DNA from: Rattus norvegicus
Lineage: Eukaryota; Chordata; Mammalia; Rodentia; Muridae
Direction of reading: 5' to 3'
Assembly: GCF_036323735.1 (NCBI RefSeq)
Contig: NC_086033.1
Span: 727,326-791,325, forward strand
DNA length: 64,000 nucleotides
Made by a program: the position numbers and the translations under genes. Each line of letters begins with the position of its first letter. The stretch's first letter is position 1. The notes under the pieces were generated by a model. It was not told the origin of the DNA. It made no database searches and was given only the letters and a program-made list of their open reading frames with translations. Positions 34,978 through 45,549 of the stretch are shown piece by piece.

Positions 34978-35470
34978 ATATTTAATAAGATGCTTTTGTT
35001 TTTTAGTAACTACCCTTGGGTGGGACCCCAAACCTTCTTGGCTGTTATGGAGGAGTCATTTCAGCCTAAAGCCAGGAGGTTCCTTTGTATGATTTTAATA
35101 CATAGGTTATCATCCTGGGAAACCATTGAACTTATGAGCTACCAGAGAAACTAGTGAATGTTCTCAGGAAACAGTCCGACAAAGAAGAAAATGGACCATT
35201 AGGTGTGAGCATTTTGGGCAGCTTTCCCCTTATCCTGGAAAGTAGGGCTATACTGCCTTCACTAGCTGGGATTTGGGAAAAGATACAAGAAATGAGTCTA
35301 CTGCAGTGCTACACAAACTTTTGAGGATAGGGGCATGTTATTGCTGCCACCATGGTGATTAAAAACCAGAGTGAACACCAGGGACCTGGTCTGTATCTTT
35401 TACAATGCATAACCCATACCATGTTGCCATTCTTATTCTCAGTACAGGATTGCTTATTATATAATAAAGC

Positions 35471-35495
35471 ATATATATATATATATATATATATA
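35471..35495. repeat. (AT)n microsatellite
   Basis: About 12 AT units. Confidence 0.97.
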
Positions 35496-35594
35496 ACATT
35501 TATTAGCTTAAGACACTCAATAATACAGCCAACATAACAATGGTAGGTATTCAAATGCTTCTGTAATAGTCCCACCACTCAACTTCTTACCCAC

Positions 35595-35730
35595 ATCACC
35601 TCCATCTTCAGATCAAACCTATGAGGTAGGAATTGTTGATTCCTCCATGTTTCCAGACCAGGCACCTGAAACTCAGAGAGGTTGACTCTCCTGTCCAAGT
35701 TAACACAGTCTATCTGGTCAGTTTATCCCA
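35595..35730 (+). mobile_element. MIR-type SINE
   Basis: cctatgaggtaggaattgtt, cctgaaactcagagaggttg and cctgtccaagttaacacagt follow the MIR core (ctatgaggtaggta..gaaactgaggctcagagagg..). Confidence 0.75.
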
Positions 35731-36140
35731 GTCTGACATGATGTCTACACTCTTTTGCTGATTTTGAGCTCCTGACCTTAACTTTGGAAGACTCGGAGTT
35801 TTGAGGACCAATTTGGGAAAGGCAGCACCCACTCTGCTGCTTGATGTTGGCATCCCTCCATCCCTACTTACTCATCTCGCAATGCTCTGCTTGGGGCAGG
35901 AAGGGAGGGGGGAGAGATCTTATTTAAGAGTGCACACTTCTATATCTCTTCTTTCACACTCCTCCTTTGCCTCCTCCAGTTTCTAGAAATGCCACCAGGA
36001 TCAGAGAAGCACACAGCCAGCATGGTGTCTCCCAAGTTCCAGGGTACTTCATCAGCTCATGGATCTTGTAGAGGACCAAGGGCTTCCATGTGATCTCATT
36101 CAGCAGAGAGAAATAGATCAGAACCCAGCTCTCTGTTCTG

Positions 36141-36194
36141 TCCCAGCTCAATTAGCTCTTCTTCAGCCACAGGCCCATAGGTCCCTTTGTGAAA
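36141..36194. repeat. 54-bp dispersed direct repeat, copy 2
   Basis: Same orientation as copy 1, start to start 1217 bp away, with differences only at the two positions around catGGA versus catAGG. On the minus strand the region to about 35985 reads codon-like but with stops and frame changes, so a decayed processed-gene fragment is possible. Confidence 0.95.
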
Positions 36195-36204
36195 GATCAC
36201 ACTT

Positions 36205-36835
36205 ACCTATCCCCAGTTCTGCTTTCTTAATATTGTCCCCTGTAAAAAGTTGGTAACAATGACAGCTCACTGATAGGGTTACAACTGGGCTCTAGTGTGG
36301 TAGTTACATGCTAAGAGCCTAGTGCAAGTTTTGCTAGCAGGGCAATAGCTATCCTAGCCTCTCTCTCTCTCGCCCTCCATCCTTCAAAGTGCCAATGGAT
36401 CATGCAGAGCAGAATGGGACTCCACAAAGGGCAGCAGGATGGGAAGGCATCTATGTGTGCAGAAGGCAAGACACTACTTGTTTTAATCCCCGTTTCCACA
36501 CAGGGGCTCATTCCTTTGCAAAATCCTTACCACAGCCACTAAAATAAACATGGCCTGAAATGAGAGGTGGATCTTATTTTGAGACATGAACAACATGTTC
36601 ATCTGTCTGTTCTTTTAGGAACTCTATCCCCAGGAGTGGTCAACTGTGCCTTCTTTGTGTGCATAGATGTTTGTGTGGAGGGTCATCTCCTGTGGTTAGA
36701 GGAATCAATTAGGAGAAGCTTACTCCCTGACCAGTTGCCTGATGTGCCTTTTATTATCTTAGTGCTCTTGTTGAAACCCCGAACTTTGTCTATGGTGGAC
36801 AAGTGCTTCCCTACTGAATCACAGTTACAGCCCCG
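36205..36835. other. Intronic stretch, nothing recognised
   Basis: A 122-codon + frame (36567-36935) resembles no known protein and overlaps the MIR-like segment that follows. Confidence 0.4.
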
Positions 36836-36837
36836 TC

Positions 36838-36980
36838 TAACCAATTTTTTATCGAGCATGTATTATGTGCTTAGCACTGGGTTATTAGTATCACAGGCAC
36901 AGCCTCCCTCTTTGTTATCTGTGCAATTATTTTAAACAGATTTTATTCCTATTCTCTGACAGAATGAGGAATATGATTGG
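36838..36980 (+). mobile_element. MIR-like fragment
   Basis: tttatcgagcatgtattatg, tgcttagcactgggttatta and acagattttattcctattct track the MIR 5' half (tattgagcgcttactatgtgccaggcactg). Confidence 0.5.
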
Positions 36981-37193
36981 GGCCACCATTGACTGGAACT
37001 GTAAGTGGAAAACTATACCTTAGCTTATCCATTCTGGGTCCAACATTAGACCTTAACACCTTCAACAAATTTCACCAGGGAACAGAATACTCTAGTATGA
37101 AATAGAAAAATGACTAGTGGCCAGCCATGGGGAAAAACAACACCAATAACAAAAGCAACTGAGAGTATCTACTTAGAAATATATGACGTTGTA

Positions 37194-37236
37194 GTGTGTG
37201 TGTGTGTGTGTGTGTGCGTGTGTGTGTGTGTGTGTG
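37194..37236. repeat. (GT)n microsatellite
   Basis: About 21 GT units with one GC interruption. Confidence 0.97.
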
Positions 37237-37452
37237 CATGTTGCAGAAATCAAGAGCAACAGGACTAAATTGGACAAAACATAGTTCCTGTTTGAGACTG
37301 AAGTTCAATCTTATTTTGGAAACAAGATAAACAGACATGAAATGACAGTAGGTAACATTGCCTACTATATAATTAAGTCCAGAATTGCCAAGTACAGTGG
37401 AAAGCCTGGAGGTGGAGATTGGCAGTCAGAGGAGTCAGAACCACACGTGTTT

Positions 37453-37537
37453 GTGTGTGCATGCATGTATGTGTGAATGTTTGTGCATCTGTGTTTGTGC
37501 ATGTTGGGAGGGGGCGTGTGCATGTGCATGTGTGTGT
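37453..37537. repeat. TG/TGCATG-rich low-complexity sequence
   Basis: Alternating purine-pyrimidine sequence with five TGCATG words; see the finding on the hexamer cluster. Confidence 0.9.
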
Positions 37538-37877
37538 CAGGGATACAGAGAATTCTGTAGAACTCTGAGCCCCAGCTGAGACCGGTAGTGCAGGGCAGAG
37601 ATGGGCATAGAAGAGGAAGCTAACTCTCTGAGGGGCGAGGACTCCACTGCACAGAGTAGCATGTACCCATGGAAGATAATTATCATTGATAAAAATTCTC
37701 TTTCTTGGGCTCATATTAGACTCACTACCCTAAGGGGTGGTTGTAGTTGGTTACTACTGACATAGAATCCCATTGCCATGATGTAATGCCTCAAGACAGC
37801 CTCTGTGCCTCATCTCATAATTCTTCAGCCTGGAAGTCCAACTTAGGTCTGGCTAGGATAAGATAAAGTTGTCTTCA

Positions 37878-38180
37878 AGGGCTGGGAAGATGGTTCCATT
37901 AGTAAAAATGCTTTCCTCTTGAGCATTGGGGTCCTGAGTTCAATCCCTAGCACCCATATATAAGGCTGGGCATGGTGGAGTGTGGTTATAATTCCAGCAC
38001 TAGGGAGGCAGGGTGAATCCCTAGGGCTCAGCAGGCAAACAGCCTTGCCTGTTTGGCCAGTCTCAGCCAGCGAAAGACCCTGTTAAACAAATTCAACAAT
38101 AGCAACTGCAGAATGATACCAGAGGTGGTTCTCTGTCCTTGACACATGGTTATACACACATTGTACATTCTCACACATTT
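37878..38180 (+). mobile_element. B4/B3-family SINE
   Basis: gggctgggaagatggttcca, ggggtcctgagttcaatccc, tagcacccatatataaggct, gggcatggtggagtgtggtt, ataattccagcactagggag, gcgaaagaccctgttaaa and a CA-rich tail are in the expected order of the long tRNA-head, B1-like-body SINE. Confidence 0.85.
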
Positions 38181-38194
38181 ACATACATGCAGAG

Positions 38195-38243
38195 ATGGGG
38201 GAGGGGAGGGGAGGGAGGGAAAGAGAGAGGGAAGGAAGGGAGA
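38195..38243. repeat. G/A-rich low-complexity (GGGA)n
   Basis: gggggaggggaggggaggga and following purines, directly after the SINE. Confidence 0.9.
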
Positions 38244-38519
38244 GTCTGGCTCTTATTCTGAGGCTCTGTAACACACCAGGGAAAGAGCCATCCATTTGCT
38301 TTTTCTAGTTTTTATAACCCTCCCAGTCCATGTCTCATAGCTCCTTTCTCCACCATATTCAGCCAGGTTGACTCCAGGTAGGAACTAAAGCAAGGGGCCA
38401 AGCATAGTCAAGCGGTGCTTCTTATGGGCATATTTCGTCTTGCTTGTTCATCCTGCCTTCGCATACAACTCAAGGGTGGCACTACTCAGCAGATGGGCCC
38501 TCCAACATCAATCATACAT

Positions 38520-38521
<2 letters not shown>

Positions 38522-38559
<38 letters not shown>
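38522..38559. repeat. (GT)n microsatellite
   Basis: 19 perfect units. Confidence 0.98.
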
Positions 38560-38563
<4 letters not shown>

Positions 38564-38564
38564 G

Positions 38565-39455
38565 CTGGCATTCTTGCCTATAGGACAATCTTATGGAGCC
38601 ATATTTTTTCTCACCTGAGAGTTTCTCTTTCCAAATAATTCTAGCTTTTGTCAAGGTAACAAAAATAAAAAATAAAAGAAATTTAAAAACATAAAAATGC
38701 AGGTGGGACAGGTGTTGTCATTGTAGATTTGAAATTTGATAAAATTAAAACTCAGTCCTTCATCAATGTTACCTATATTTCAAGAACTCAATAGTCACTT
38801 TAAATGGTGGTTCTTATACTCTAAATTGTACATATAACCCATTTCATCATTCTATAAAGTTCTATCTGCTCACGATGCTATAGCATGGATCATGATGGAT
38901 AAGCACCATGGCTTTTCCCTTTGTATGGAGAACACTTTGACGTACAATGGAGCTTAACAAAAGTTTGAGTTGATTTTTAAGAAATTGAATGAAAAAATGA
39001 AATAAAAAGGAAAAGACATGACTGCTCCTAGGCATGGAGGAGGAGAAAGTTTATTGTAGATATGTGGGAGAGCATAGTCAGAGGCAGAGAAACCTGGGGG
39101 AGTCTAGAGTAGACATGAGTCTGAGCCTTGTGGGGAGAAGAGGAGGGGAAGGGAGCTGGGAAAGGGAGAACTAGATACAGCAGCCAGAAGGTCAAAGGTA
39201 CAAAAGGGGTAGGTAACCAAAATGTCTGGATTATATAGGGAAGAGTCTCTGTGGTAAGGGAAGGCCAGCCCTTGGGCTGGAGAGTTCATGGTAGTAGGTG
39301 GGGTATGTCAGCCATACTCTATACAGATGGGTACTGAGGAATGCTGGGAGAACCTGGAAGCAGGGTATGTTTTGATATATTAATAAGCATCCTAGTCATT
39401 TGCCACAGGTTTGAAACTTAGTGGTAAGTCTATTTTTGAAAGAATTAGATAGTTC
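38565..39455. other. Intronic stretch, nothing recognised
   Basis: A-rich at 38655-38700. Otherwise unique-looking. Confidence 0.4.
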
Positions 39456-39462
39456 TCCTGGG

Positions 39463-39600
39463 ATCACCAAGAGAGCTCAGTGTGTAGAGATCTTGCCAAC
39501 AAGCCAGGACTCATGAGTGGAAAGAACAAAATGACTTCCGCAAGTTGTCCTGAGGTCTTTGCACATTGAGGGAGGGCAAGTATCCATGTATACACACACA
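39463..39600 (+). mobile_element. B2/B3-like SINE (decayed)
   Basis: gggatcaccaagagagctca, aagccaggactcatgagtgg and cgcaagttgtcctgaggtc keep the B3 order and end in a CA tail. Confidence 0.65.
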
Positions 39601-39603
39601 AAC

Positions 39604-39638
<35 letters not shown>

Positions 39639-39686
39639 CAGAGACAGAGACAGACAGAGACAGACAGACAGACACACATACACACA
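39601..39686. repeat. (GA)n / (GACA)n compound microsatellite
   Basis: GA units pass into repeated gagaca and gacagaca. Confidence 0.97.
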
Positions 39687-39729
39687 ATTTTAAAGTAGTA
39701 TCGAAAGCAATGATTTCTGAAAAAAGCTT

Positions 39730-39900
39730 TCTAGCCTGGTGGTAGTGGCACAAGTCTTTCATCCCAGAATGGAGGGGCAGAGGCAGGCAGATCTTTACTC
39801 TGGTCTAAAGAGTAAATTCTAAGATGGCCAGGGCTATATAAACAAACCCTGTCTTAAAAACTAACCAGCCAATCAAACAAACAAACAAACAAGCAGAAAA
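39730..39900 (+). mobile_element. B1 SINE with (AAAC)n tail
   Basis: gcctggtggtagtggcacaa, ggcagaggcaggcagatctt, gatggccagggctatataaa and ccctgtcttaaaaac followed by AAAC units. Confidence 0.88.
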
Positions 39901-40044
39901 CAAGCAAACACAAAAATAAGACAAAAAGTCGACAAGGACAAAAAGCTTTCATGGATAGATGGTGAAGAAAACATTAGATAAAAATCACTGTTGAGAAGGA
40001 ATCACTGCCAGTCAATGTTCAAACTAAATCAAGAACATTTAAGA

Positions 40045-40150
40045 CCTTGGCATCCTAAATGTACATAGTATATATTATGGTATATGATACATAATATACA
40101 TATATTTATACAAATATACGCATTAATATTTCATATAGAGATAGATGAAG
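40045..40150. repeat. AT-rich low-complexity sequence
   Basis: tagtatatattatggtatat and similar words. Confidence 0.85.
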
Positions 40151-40154
40151 ATGT

Positions 40155-40660
40155 AGATGTAGATTTAGGTGATATAAATATATGAAGCGTTGTGCCTGAC
40201 CCAAACCTCAGCTTTTCAGGCTTCCTGCTCTTTTGTAAAATGGCCCTTTAGGAGCAGTAAAGAAAAAAAGAAAGCTCTCTGGTTCCCCCTACAGGGTGGC
40301 TCTGGAATTTCTGTATTGAGAGTAGGTAGCGGGCTAGAGAATACTCTACCTTCGGTTCATGAGAAGAATCCTTTGTGGTTAGTAGAGGTAGGTTTACCTT
40401 GAACTCACACTTCGATCTGCCTTCTATGACCATAAGGTCCCTCCTCTATCTCCATCAAGAAGTTCCAGCCCTGGAACCTCAGTCCCCAGAGCCCCCCATG
40501 TTCACCTGCACCGCCTACCAAGGTGGCCTAAATTCCAGCTTTAGTATCTTCAGTTTCCAAGCCCAAGCTTTCTAAGTAACCCGTTCCCTTTAACTTGTAG
40601 CTTTATTAAAAATAAAATAGAGAAGTCAGTCCTTGAGACTCACTTTTGTAATCCCACCAA
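40155..40660. other. Intronic stretch, nothing recognised
   Basis: Unique-looking sequence with short chance frames. Confidence 0.4.
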
Positions 40661-40667
40661 TAGGAGG

Positions 40668-40812
40668 TCTAGTGTAGTAGCACACACTTTTAATCCCAGC
40701 ACTTGGGAGACAGTGGCAGACCTCTGTGAGTTTGGGGCCAGCCTGGTCTACATAGTGAATTACAGTGTAGCCAGAGCCACATAGTGAGACTCTGCCTCAA
40801 AAAATAAACCAC
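40668..40812 (+). mobile_element. B1 SINE
   Basis: gtagcacacacttttaatcc, cagcacttgggagacagtgg, ggccagcctggtctacatag and gtgagactctgcctcaaaaa match B1. Confidence 0.93.
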
Positions 40813-40814
40813 AA

Positions 40815-41090
40815 AAGCTAAAATAAAACCAAATGACAAAATAAAGCAACAAGCAAGAATAATAAATAGAGAAAAGGAAAAAATATGGCTTCTTTTCTTA
40901 GTATAGGTATGCCTGTCTTTAGAGAAGAAGGGAAAAGGAAGAGGAATTATAATCCAAAAGAGAAAGTGCTTCTATAACCAAAATCAAACTGGATGTGTTC
41001 ATATTGTGCATATGTGTATGTTTGCAGTTGTACACATAATTAATTGGAATAAGCAGTCTGCCAAACAAATCTTAAATGTATGTCATTTCA
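40815..41090. other. Intronic stretch, A-rich
   Basis: A-rich after the B1 tail. Nothing else was recognised. Confidence 0.4.
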
Positions 41091-41094
41091 GGTC

Positions 41095-41215
41095 CATTTG
41101 AGAAAACTAAGACTTGTAGATGTTAAGTTACTACTTGGTGAGAGTCACAAGGTTAAGTGGCCAGGCCAGCCTCTGAATTCAGGTAACTCAGGTTCCTCAG
41201 TGTGATACTATCCTG
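41095..41215 (+). mobile_element. MIR-type SINE
   Basis: ttgagaaaactaagacttgt, agatgttaagttactacttg, gagagtcacaaggttaagtg and ctctgaattcaggtaactc follow MIR. Confidence 0.75.
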
Positions 41216-41219
41216 CTGC

Positions 41220-41685
41220 TCAAATGATAAGTACACCCAACTGTTATAGTTACACACAAAAGGAGCACTATCCAACCAAACTGACTGTGAGATGCAGCTT
41301 CTCCTTGCTCCAGTGACCTGAAAAAATCAGAGGAACCTTCTAACAGAATGTCTCACATGGTCCCCGTTGAGAAAAAAAATAAGGAAGAAAAAACTCAGTC
41401 TCTTTTTTAATCTGAGCTAACTCTATTTCTATGATTAAGCTGGCTTTTCATATATCCTTCTCTTCACAGTTGGTCTTGCAGTTTAAGGAGGTTCATTTTA
41501 AATAAGTTTCCAAATCAGTAATAAAAAATAATATAATTACTGTTGGTCTGATTTCCAATGGCATTAGAAATGTATCCTCTTGTGTTCAAAAGTTTAGTGT
41601 TCCTCAAATTTGAAGGTAGAAGCTTAACTGTAGACCAGCAACATTAGGAGTAACATGTCGATGGCAATTAGATCATAACAACGGG
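41220..41685. other. Intronic stretch, nothing recognised
   Basis: AT-rich, with no repeat recognised. Confidence 0.4.
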
Positions 41686-41699
41686 GCACCCAGAGTGCT

Positions 41700-41850
41700 A
41701 TTAGAGCCCTTATAAGACAAGCTATTACCAGATAGTGCATGTGTTGCTACCTTGACCCTAGGACACTTCAGCCTCCAGAATTGTGAGCAGTGCATCTATG
41801 TTGTTATAAATTATCCAGTCAAAGGTATTTTGGTGTAGATGCCTGAAGGT
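41700..41850 (+). mobile_element. MLT1-type MaLR LTR, 3' part
   Basis: ttgctaccttgaccctagga, cacttcagcctccagaattg, tgagcagtgcatctatgttg, ttataaattatccagtcaaa and ggtattttggtg match the conserved 3' end of MLT1 LTRs (..agcctccagaactgtgag..taagccacccagtc..ggtattttgtta). Confidence 0.75.
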
Positions 41851-41886
41851 GCCAAGACATAGGGCCATACCCTTTGTTTGATTTTA

Positions 41887-41890
<4 letters not shown>

Positions 41891-41944
<54 letters not shown>
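41891..41944. repeat. (GA)n microsatellite
   Basis: 27 GA units. Perfect homopurine mirror repeat. Confidence 0.98.
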
Positions 41945-41949
<5 letters not shown>

Positions 41950-42905
41950 AGAATATTCAATGATACTGTGAACCTTAGGAATAGCATTGAGACTAAAGTG
42001 TGACTCAAGTTACTAAGTGTGGCGAGATAAATAAGCCCATTGCTGAGCTCTGTCCTCATGGTTGGACTTTGAATGAAGGCAGCACCAGCAAAGCAGACGG
42101 GTGAAAGTTTGGATGAATTTCAGGAAGCTGATTGCCATTCTGGTAGCTGCTGTACTTGCTAAATCTGCTCCTGGAGAAGTTACACCTCTCGAAGAGATTT
42201 CCAGTTGTGTCCCCTTGATATTGCTTTGTCAGGGGTGTGCTTTAAATAAGATGCCCTCCATAGGGAGCAGGGATTCTAATCCTCATTGACTTGCATAACT
42301 GCTATATGCCAAATAACATAGAAATAACTTCCTAAAATGAATGTCTTCAAGGAATGAATTCAGCAGGAGGTTTTCACGGATGCCAGCATCTCTTCAGATG
42401 GGTCTGCTTGACCAGGGTGTTATTAGAACAATCTCCTTGGGCAAACAAAATCTCTGGGACTATTTACCTTTGCAGCATCTAAAAAATAGCAATAATAAAA
42501 GTCTCAATTCTTTTCTGAGATCTAAGCCTGATGGTTTGGCCCCGGTAGAATCGGGAACTGAGAACTGAATGCTAGTTAGTAGCTCAGGGGCAGACTGCTC
42601 TTATTCAACTGGTCCTCAGTGTTCACATGACTTAGCCATGGGAAGATGTGTATGTTGCCTTGTAAGACAAGAATGATTAATTCAAATGTACTCATTATGA
42701 TATGGCTACAGCAATGTGAAAGAAAGTTAATATCTGGGTGCAGAGTGGGTTGCAGGGTTCTAAAGGCAAATATTTTTCCCTAAGGTATTAGAACTGAAGC
42801 TATCCCCAATATACCTGTAGACCTGGAGACTTGGGAAGTGAGAACTGTTGACCCAAATCCAAACCTTCAAACCTTGCTTTCCTAAGAGAGAACAAAGGAT
42901 GTTTT
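41950..42905. other. Intronic stretch, nothing recognised
   Basis: Unique-looking, with short chance frames. Confidence 0.4.
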
Positions 42906-42928
42906 TACAAACTGTCCACGTATTTCTT

Positions 42929-43034
42929 TTTTTTTTTTTTTTTTTTTGGTTCTTTTTTTCGGAGCTGGGGACCGAACCCAGGGCCTTGCGCTTCCTAGGT
43001 AAGCGCTCTACCACTGAGCTAAATCCCCAGCCCC
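42929..43034 (-). mobile_element. Young ID SINE (BC1-related), antisense, with perfect target duplication
   Basis: Read on the minus strand it begins GGGGCTGGGGATTTAGCTCA and ends in CTCCGAAAAAAAGAACC plus an A-rich tail, an almost perfect rat ID consensus derived from tRNA-Ala/BC1. The internal Pol III A box lies on + strand 43006-43021 (revcomp of tagctcagtggtagag) and the B box at 42968-42978 (revcomp of ggttcggtccc). It is flanked by the identical 16-mers tgtccacgtatttctt at 42913-42928 and 43035-43050. The intact duplication and long pure A-tail indicate recent L1-mediated insertion. As an intronic copy it lies opposite to Kcnma1 transcription. Confidence 0.97.
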
Positions 43035-43054
43035 TGTCCACGTATTTCTTATGC

Positions 43055-43265
43055 AGGCTCCAATGATCTTAGCAGGATTTTAGAATGTCCTGGAAAACAT
43101 AGACACCTCCTATGGCTGAGGTTGACTGTATGTATTTCAGCTTCGCTATATCCCAGTATAAGCCACACCAGAATTGTCTGGTTCCCTAAAGAAGTTCAGT
43201 ATGCAGCCAGCATTGAGGAATCTCTCACTTGATGATTTTTAAATGAGAGATATATACCCAACCTT
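43055..43265. other. Intronic stretch, nothing recognised
   Basis: Short unique-looking segment between the ID element and the CA repeat. Confidence 0.4.
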
Positions 43266-43267
43266 AG

Positions 43268-43270
<3 letters not shown>

Positions 43271-43322
<52 letters not shown>
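43271..43322. repeat. (CA)n microsatellite
   Basis: 26 CA units, perfect. Confidence 0.98.
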
Positions 43323-43325
<3 letters not shown>

Positions 43326-43409
43326 AAACTTTCTAAAATTTCTTGTTAGACTCTTTAGAGACAAGTAAGGAAAGTTTCTATAGAGCATGAATAGACATGG
43401 ATGATATTC

Positions 43410-43570
43410 TAGAGTACTGTTTCTCAAACTTCAGTGCTAGAGGTCTGCTTCAACCCCAGATTTGGGACTCAGTGCACTTGAGTTGGTGTGTGTGTAGGGT
43501 GCAGGTATAGGGTTTTCCTACTGGGCCCCAGCGATGATGGTCTTGGAACTGCACTTTGAGGTCTATGGGT
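43410..43570 (+). mobile_element. MER5-like nonautonomous hAT element
   Basis: gtactgtttctcaaacttca, ccagatttgggactcagtgc, actgggccccagcgatgatg and ggaactgcactttgagg fit the MER5A layout. Confidence 0.65.
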
Positions 43571-43574
43571 CCAA

Positions 43575-44395
43575 TCCTACTAGGATGTCGAATTCTAGCA
43601 GTGCCTGCTATGCCAACTATCAAGATTCTTACACTTCCAGGCAAAAATATTGCTTTTGGGGCTCCCAGATGTCAGGTTTTTACAGAAATCCTCCCCTTCA
43701 AGATACTTTGGGGATTGAGGCTGAAACATTCATATATTGAGATATATCTAGCATATTGTATCTAATGTTACAACTGGAACGGGTAAGCCCTTTTACAAAA
43801 TCTGTTCATTCTTTCTGTACTGTTCCCTTTAAAGGTCCTCCAAGTCCTGGGTTGCAGCAAGAGGGGATCCCTGCCTCTTATTGCTTTCCAGGTTTGATTG
43901 ACGCCCTTCCTCCTCAACCTCCAGAGATCAGGTTAGAGCCAGTCATGGCATATTGGAGATTATGGAAGGAAGATTGCCGAGAGAGGTTCCATACTCACTT
44001 ACCCATTCTCTGGGGTCTGACCTGTCTCCTTTGTCAAGGATAGAGCCCCTTAGGCTGCCAGTCTAGGGAGGAAGTTTGTTTTGAGGGCCTGGTCTATCCT
44101 TATTTTTAGGATAACTCATTTTAACTAGCTTTATTCTTTCCCCTTCACCTTCCACGGAGATGCCTAGGCCTGGACATAGAACTGCATGGTGGGTAACACA
44201 CATTTCCCTTTCCCCAAGATGTATTAGTCATTAATTGAGTTCAGTATTGAGATAAACAATTATTTGATTACATATCACAATCACAGAGTTCAACTTCTCT
44301 CTCAGGTCAAATAGCAGTGTATCAGCCTGTCTTACAATGGATAAAATTAACTTGATATTTCTTAGAACACAGAAAAAAATTTCCCTAGCCAGATT
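43575..44395. other. Intronic stretch, nothing recognised
   Basis: Short overlapping frames (43534-44043) have no known protein similarity. No repeat was recognised. Confidence 0.4.
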
Positions 44396-44419
44396 GGAGG
44401 TATAGCAGATGAAAAATAC

Positions 44420-44520
44420 ACTTCCTTCTCTTCTCCTTCTCTTGCCCCTCCTCATCATCCACCTCCTATCCCCAATTCCCCCTCCTCCTTCTCCCTCTTC
44501 TCCCCTCCCTTCTTCTCTTT
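44420..44520. repeat. CT-rich low-complexity tract
   Basis: ctccttctcttgcccctcct and similar words. Confidence 0.9.
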
Positions 44521-44524
44521 TCAT

Positions 44525-44740
44525 ACTGAGCCCTGAACCTAGGGTCCTGCTCATGCTTGTCCAGTCATTAAGATAGATCCACACTTCCCTTTTTACTTTT
44601 ATTTTGAGACAGGATGTCACTAAGTTGTCCAGGCTGTCTATGAACTTACTAAGCCCAATCTTTGAACTTGAGATCTTCCTGCTTCTACTCCTAGGGCAGC
44701 GGAGATTGTAGCCATGCCCATGACCAGGCTCTTTTTTTTT
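44525..44740 (-). mobile_element. B4 SINE, antisense
   Basis: An ID-like part (gccctgaacctagggtcctg, ctcatgct) is followed by a B1-like part (ttttgagacaggatgtcact, aagttgtccaggctgtctat, cttgagatcttcctgcttct). This is the ID-B1 fusion structure of B4, on the minus strand. Confidence 0.75.
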
Positions 44741-45050
44741 TTTTTCTAAATTCCAGTCTTTGTCTTACATTGCCCAGGGGCCCCTTTCACCTTTATTATT
44801 TGCCTTTCTGTAGATCTCTCTTGTCTTGGATTCCAGTTATTGGGTTACCAGTTAGCAGTTACTAAGCTTCCACTCCACTTGCCCATACATGCCATCTCTG
44901 TGACTGTGTCACTCATTGTGTATTTGAACTTAACTAGTCTAGCTCTTGGCTCCTTCAAAACTGGCACTCTTCTTGTTGTACATGGTCTTTGATGATGTTC
45001 CATGTCTACAAGTGATGTATGCATGTCCTGGACCATAACTGGCCCACTAC
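44741..45050. other. Intronic stretch, nothing recognised
   Basis: Unique-looking sequence with a 13-T run near its start. Confidence 0.4.
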
Positions 45051-45051
45051 C

Positions 45052-45052
<1 letters not shown>

Positions 45053-45097
<45 letters not shown>
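45053..45097. repeat. (TG)n microsatellite
   Basis: 22 TG units, perfect. Confidence 0.98.
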
Positions 45098-45099
<2 letters not shown>

Positions 45100-45184
45100 A
45101 TGAAAGAGGGATAGGAATGAAGAGAGGAGAGAAGAAAAGAGAATGAATGTGGAGTTGATCTCTAATTTTATTATTTAGAAACCA

Positions 45185-45407
45185 TCCACCTGGTTTATTG
45201 AGTCAATAGGACCTAGGCTCGCTGATTAGGTCAGTTAGCTGACTGGCTAGCAATTCCCAGATTCTCATGTCTCAGCCTCCTCAGCCTTAGGATTTGCAAG
45301 TGTGAGGCACTGTGCCCAGCTTTTTTATGTGAGTGCTGGGAATTAAACTCGGGTCCTTATGTTTGTGTCGCAAGCATTTTCCACAGTGAGCAATCTTCCT
45401 GGTCCTT
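45185..45407 (-). mobile_element. B4/B3-family SINE, antisense
   Basis: ccacctggtttattgagtca, ctcatgtctcagcctcctca, gcacccagctttttta-like text, gagtgctgggaattaaactc and gcaagcattttccacagtga are the reverse complement of the family seen at 37878. Confidence 0.8.
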
Positions 45408-45414
45408 CACTGTT

Positions 45415-45545
45415 TATTTTTGGAAATAAGATTTTATTGGAACACAGCCACACTCAGTCATTTACATATCGTCAGTAATATAGAGACCTAGGGTCACAAT
45501 GCATAAAACACCATTTACTTCTGTGCTCTACAGAAAACCTATTGA
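45415..45545. mobile_element. hAT-type DNA transposon fragment
   Basis: ggaaataagattttattgga, acacagccacactcagtcat and ttacatatcgtcag match a mammal-wide element with the hallmark aataaagttttattggaaca, cagccac..cattcatttaca. I do not recall the family name with certainty. Confidence 0.6.
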
Positions 45546-45549
45546 TGGC

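Noticed and set aside
36567..36935. 122-codon + ORF
   Set aside because: It runs into a MIR-like fragment and resembles no protein.
42968..43034. tRNA gene on the minus strand
   Set aside because: The A and B boxes belong to an ID SINE with A-tail and target duplication, not a functional tRNA.
44231..44620. 129-codon minus ORF rich in Gly, Arg and Glu
   Set aside because: The charged part is the translation of a CT-rich low-complexity tract, followed by part of a B4 SINE.
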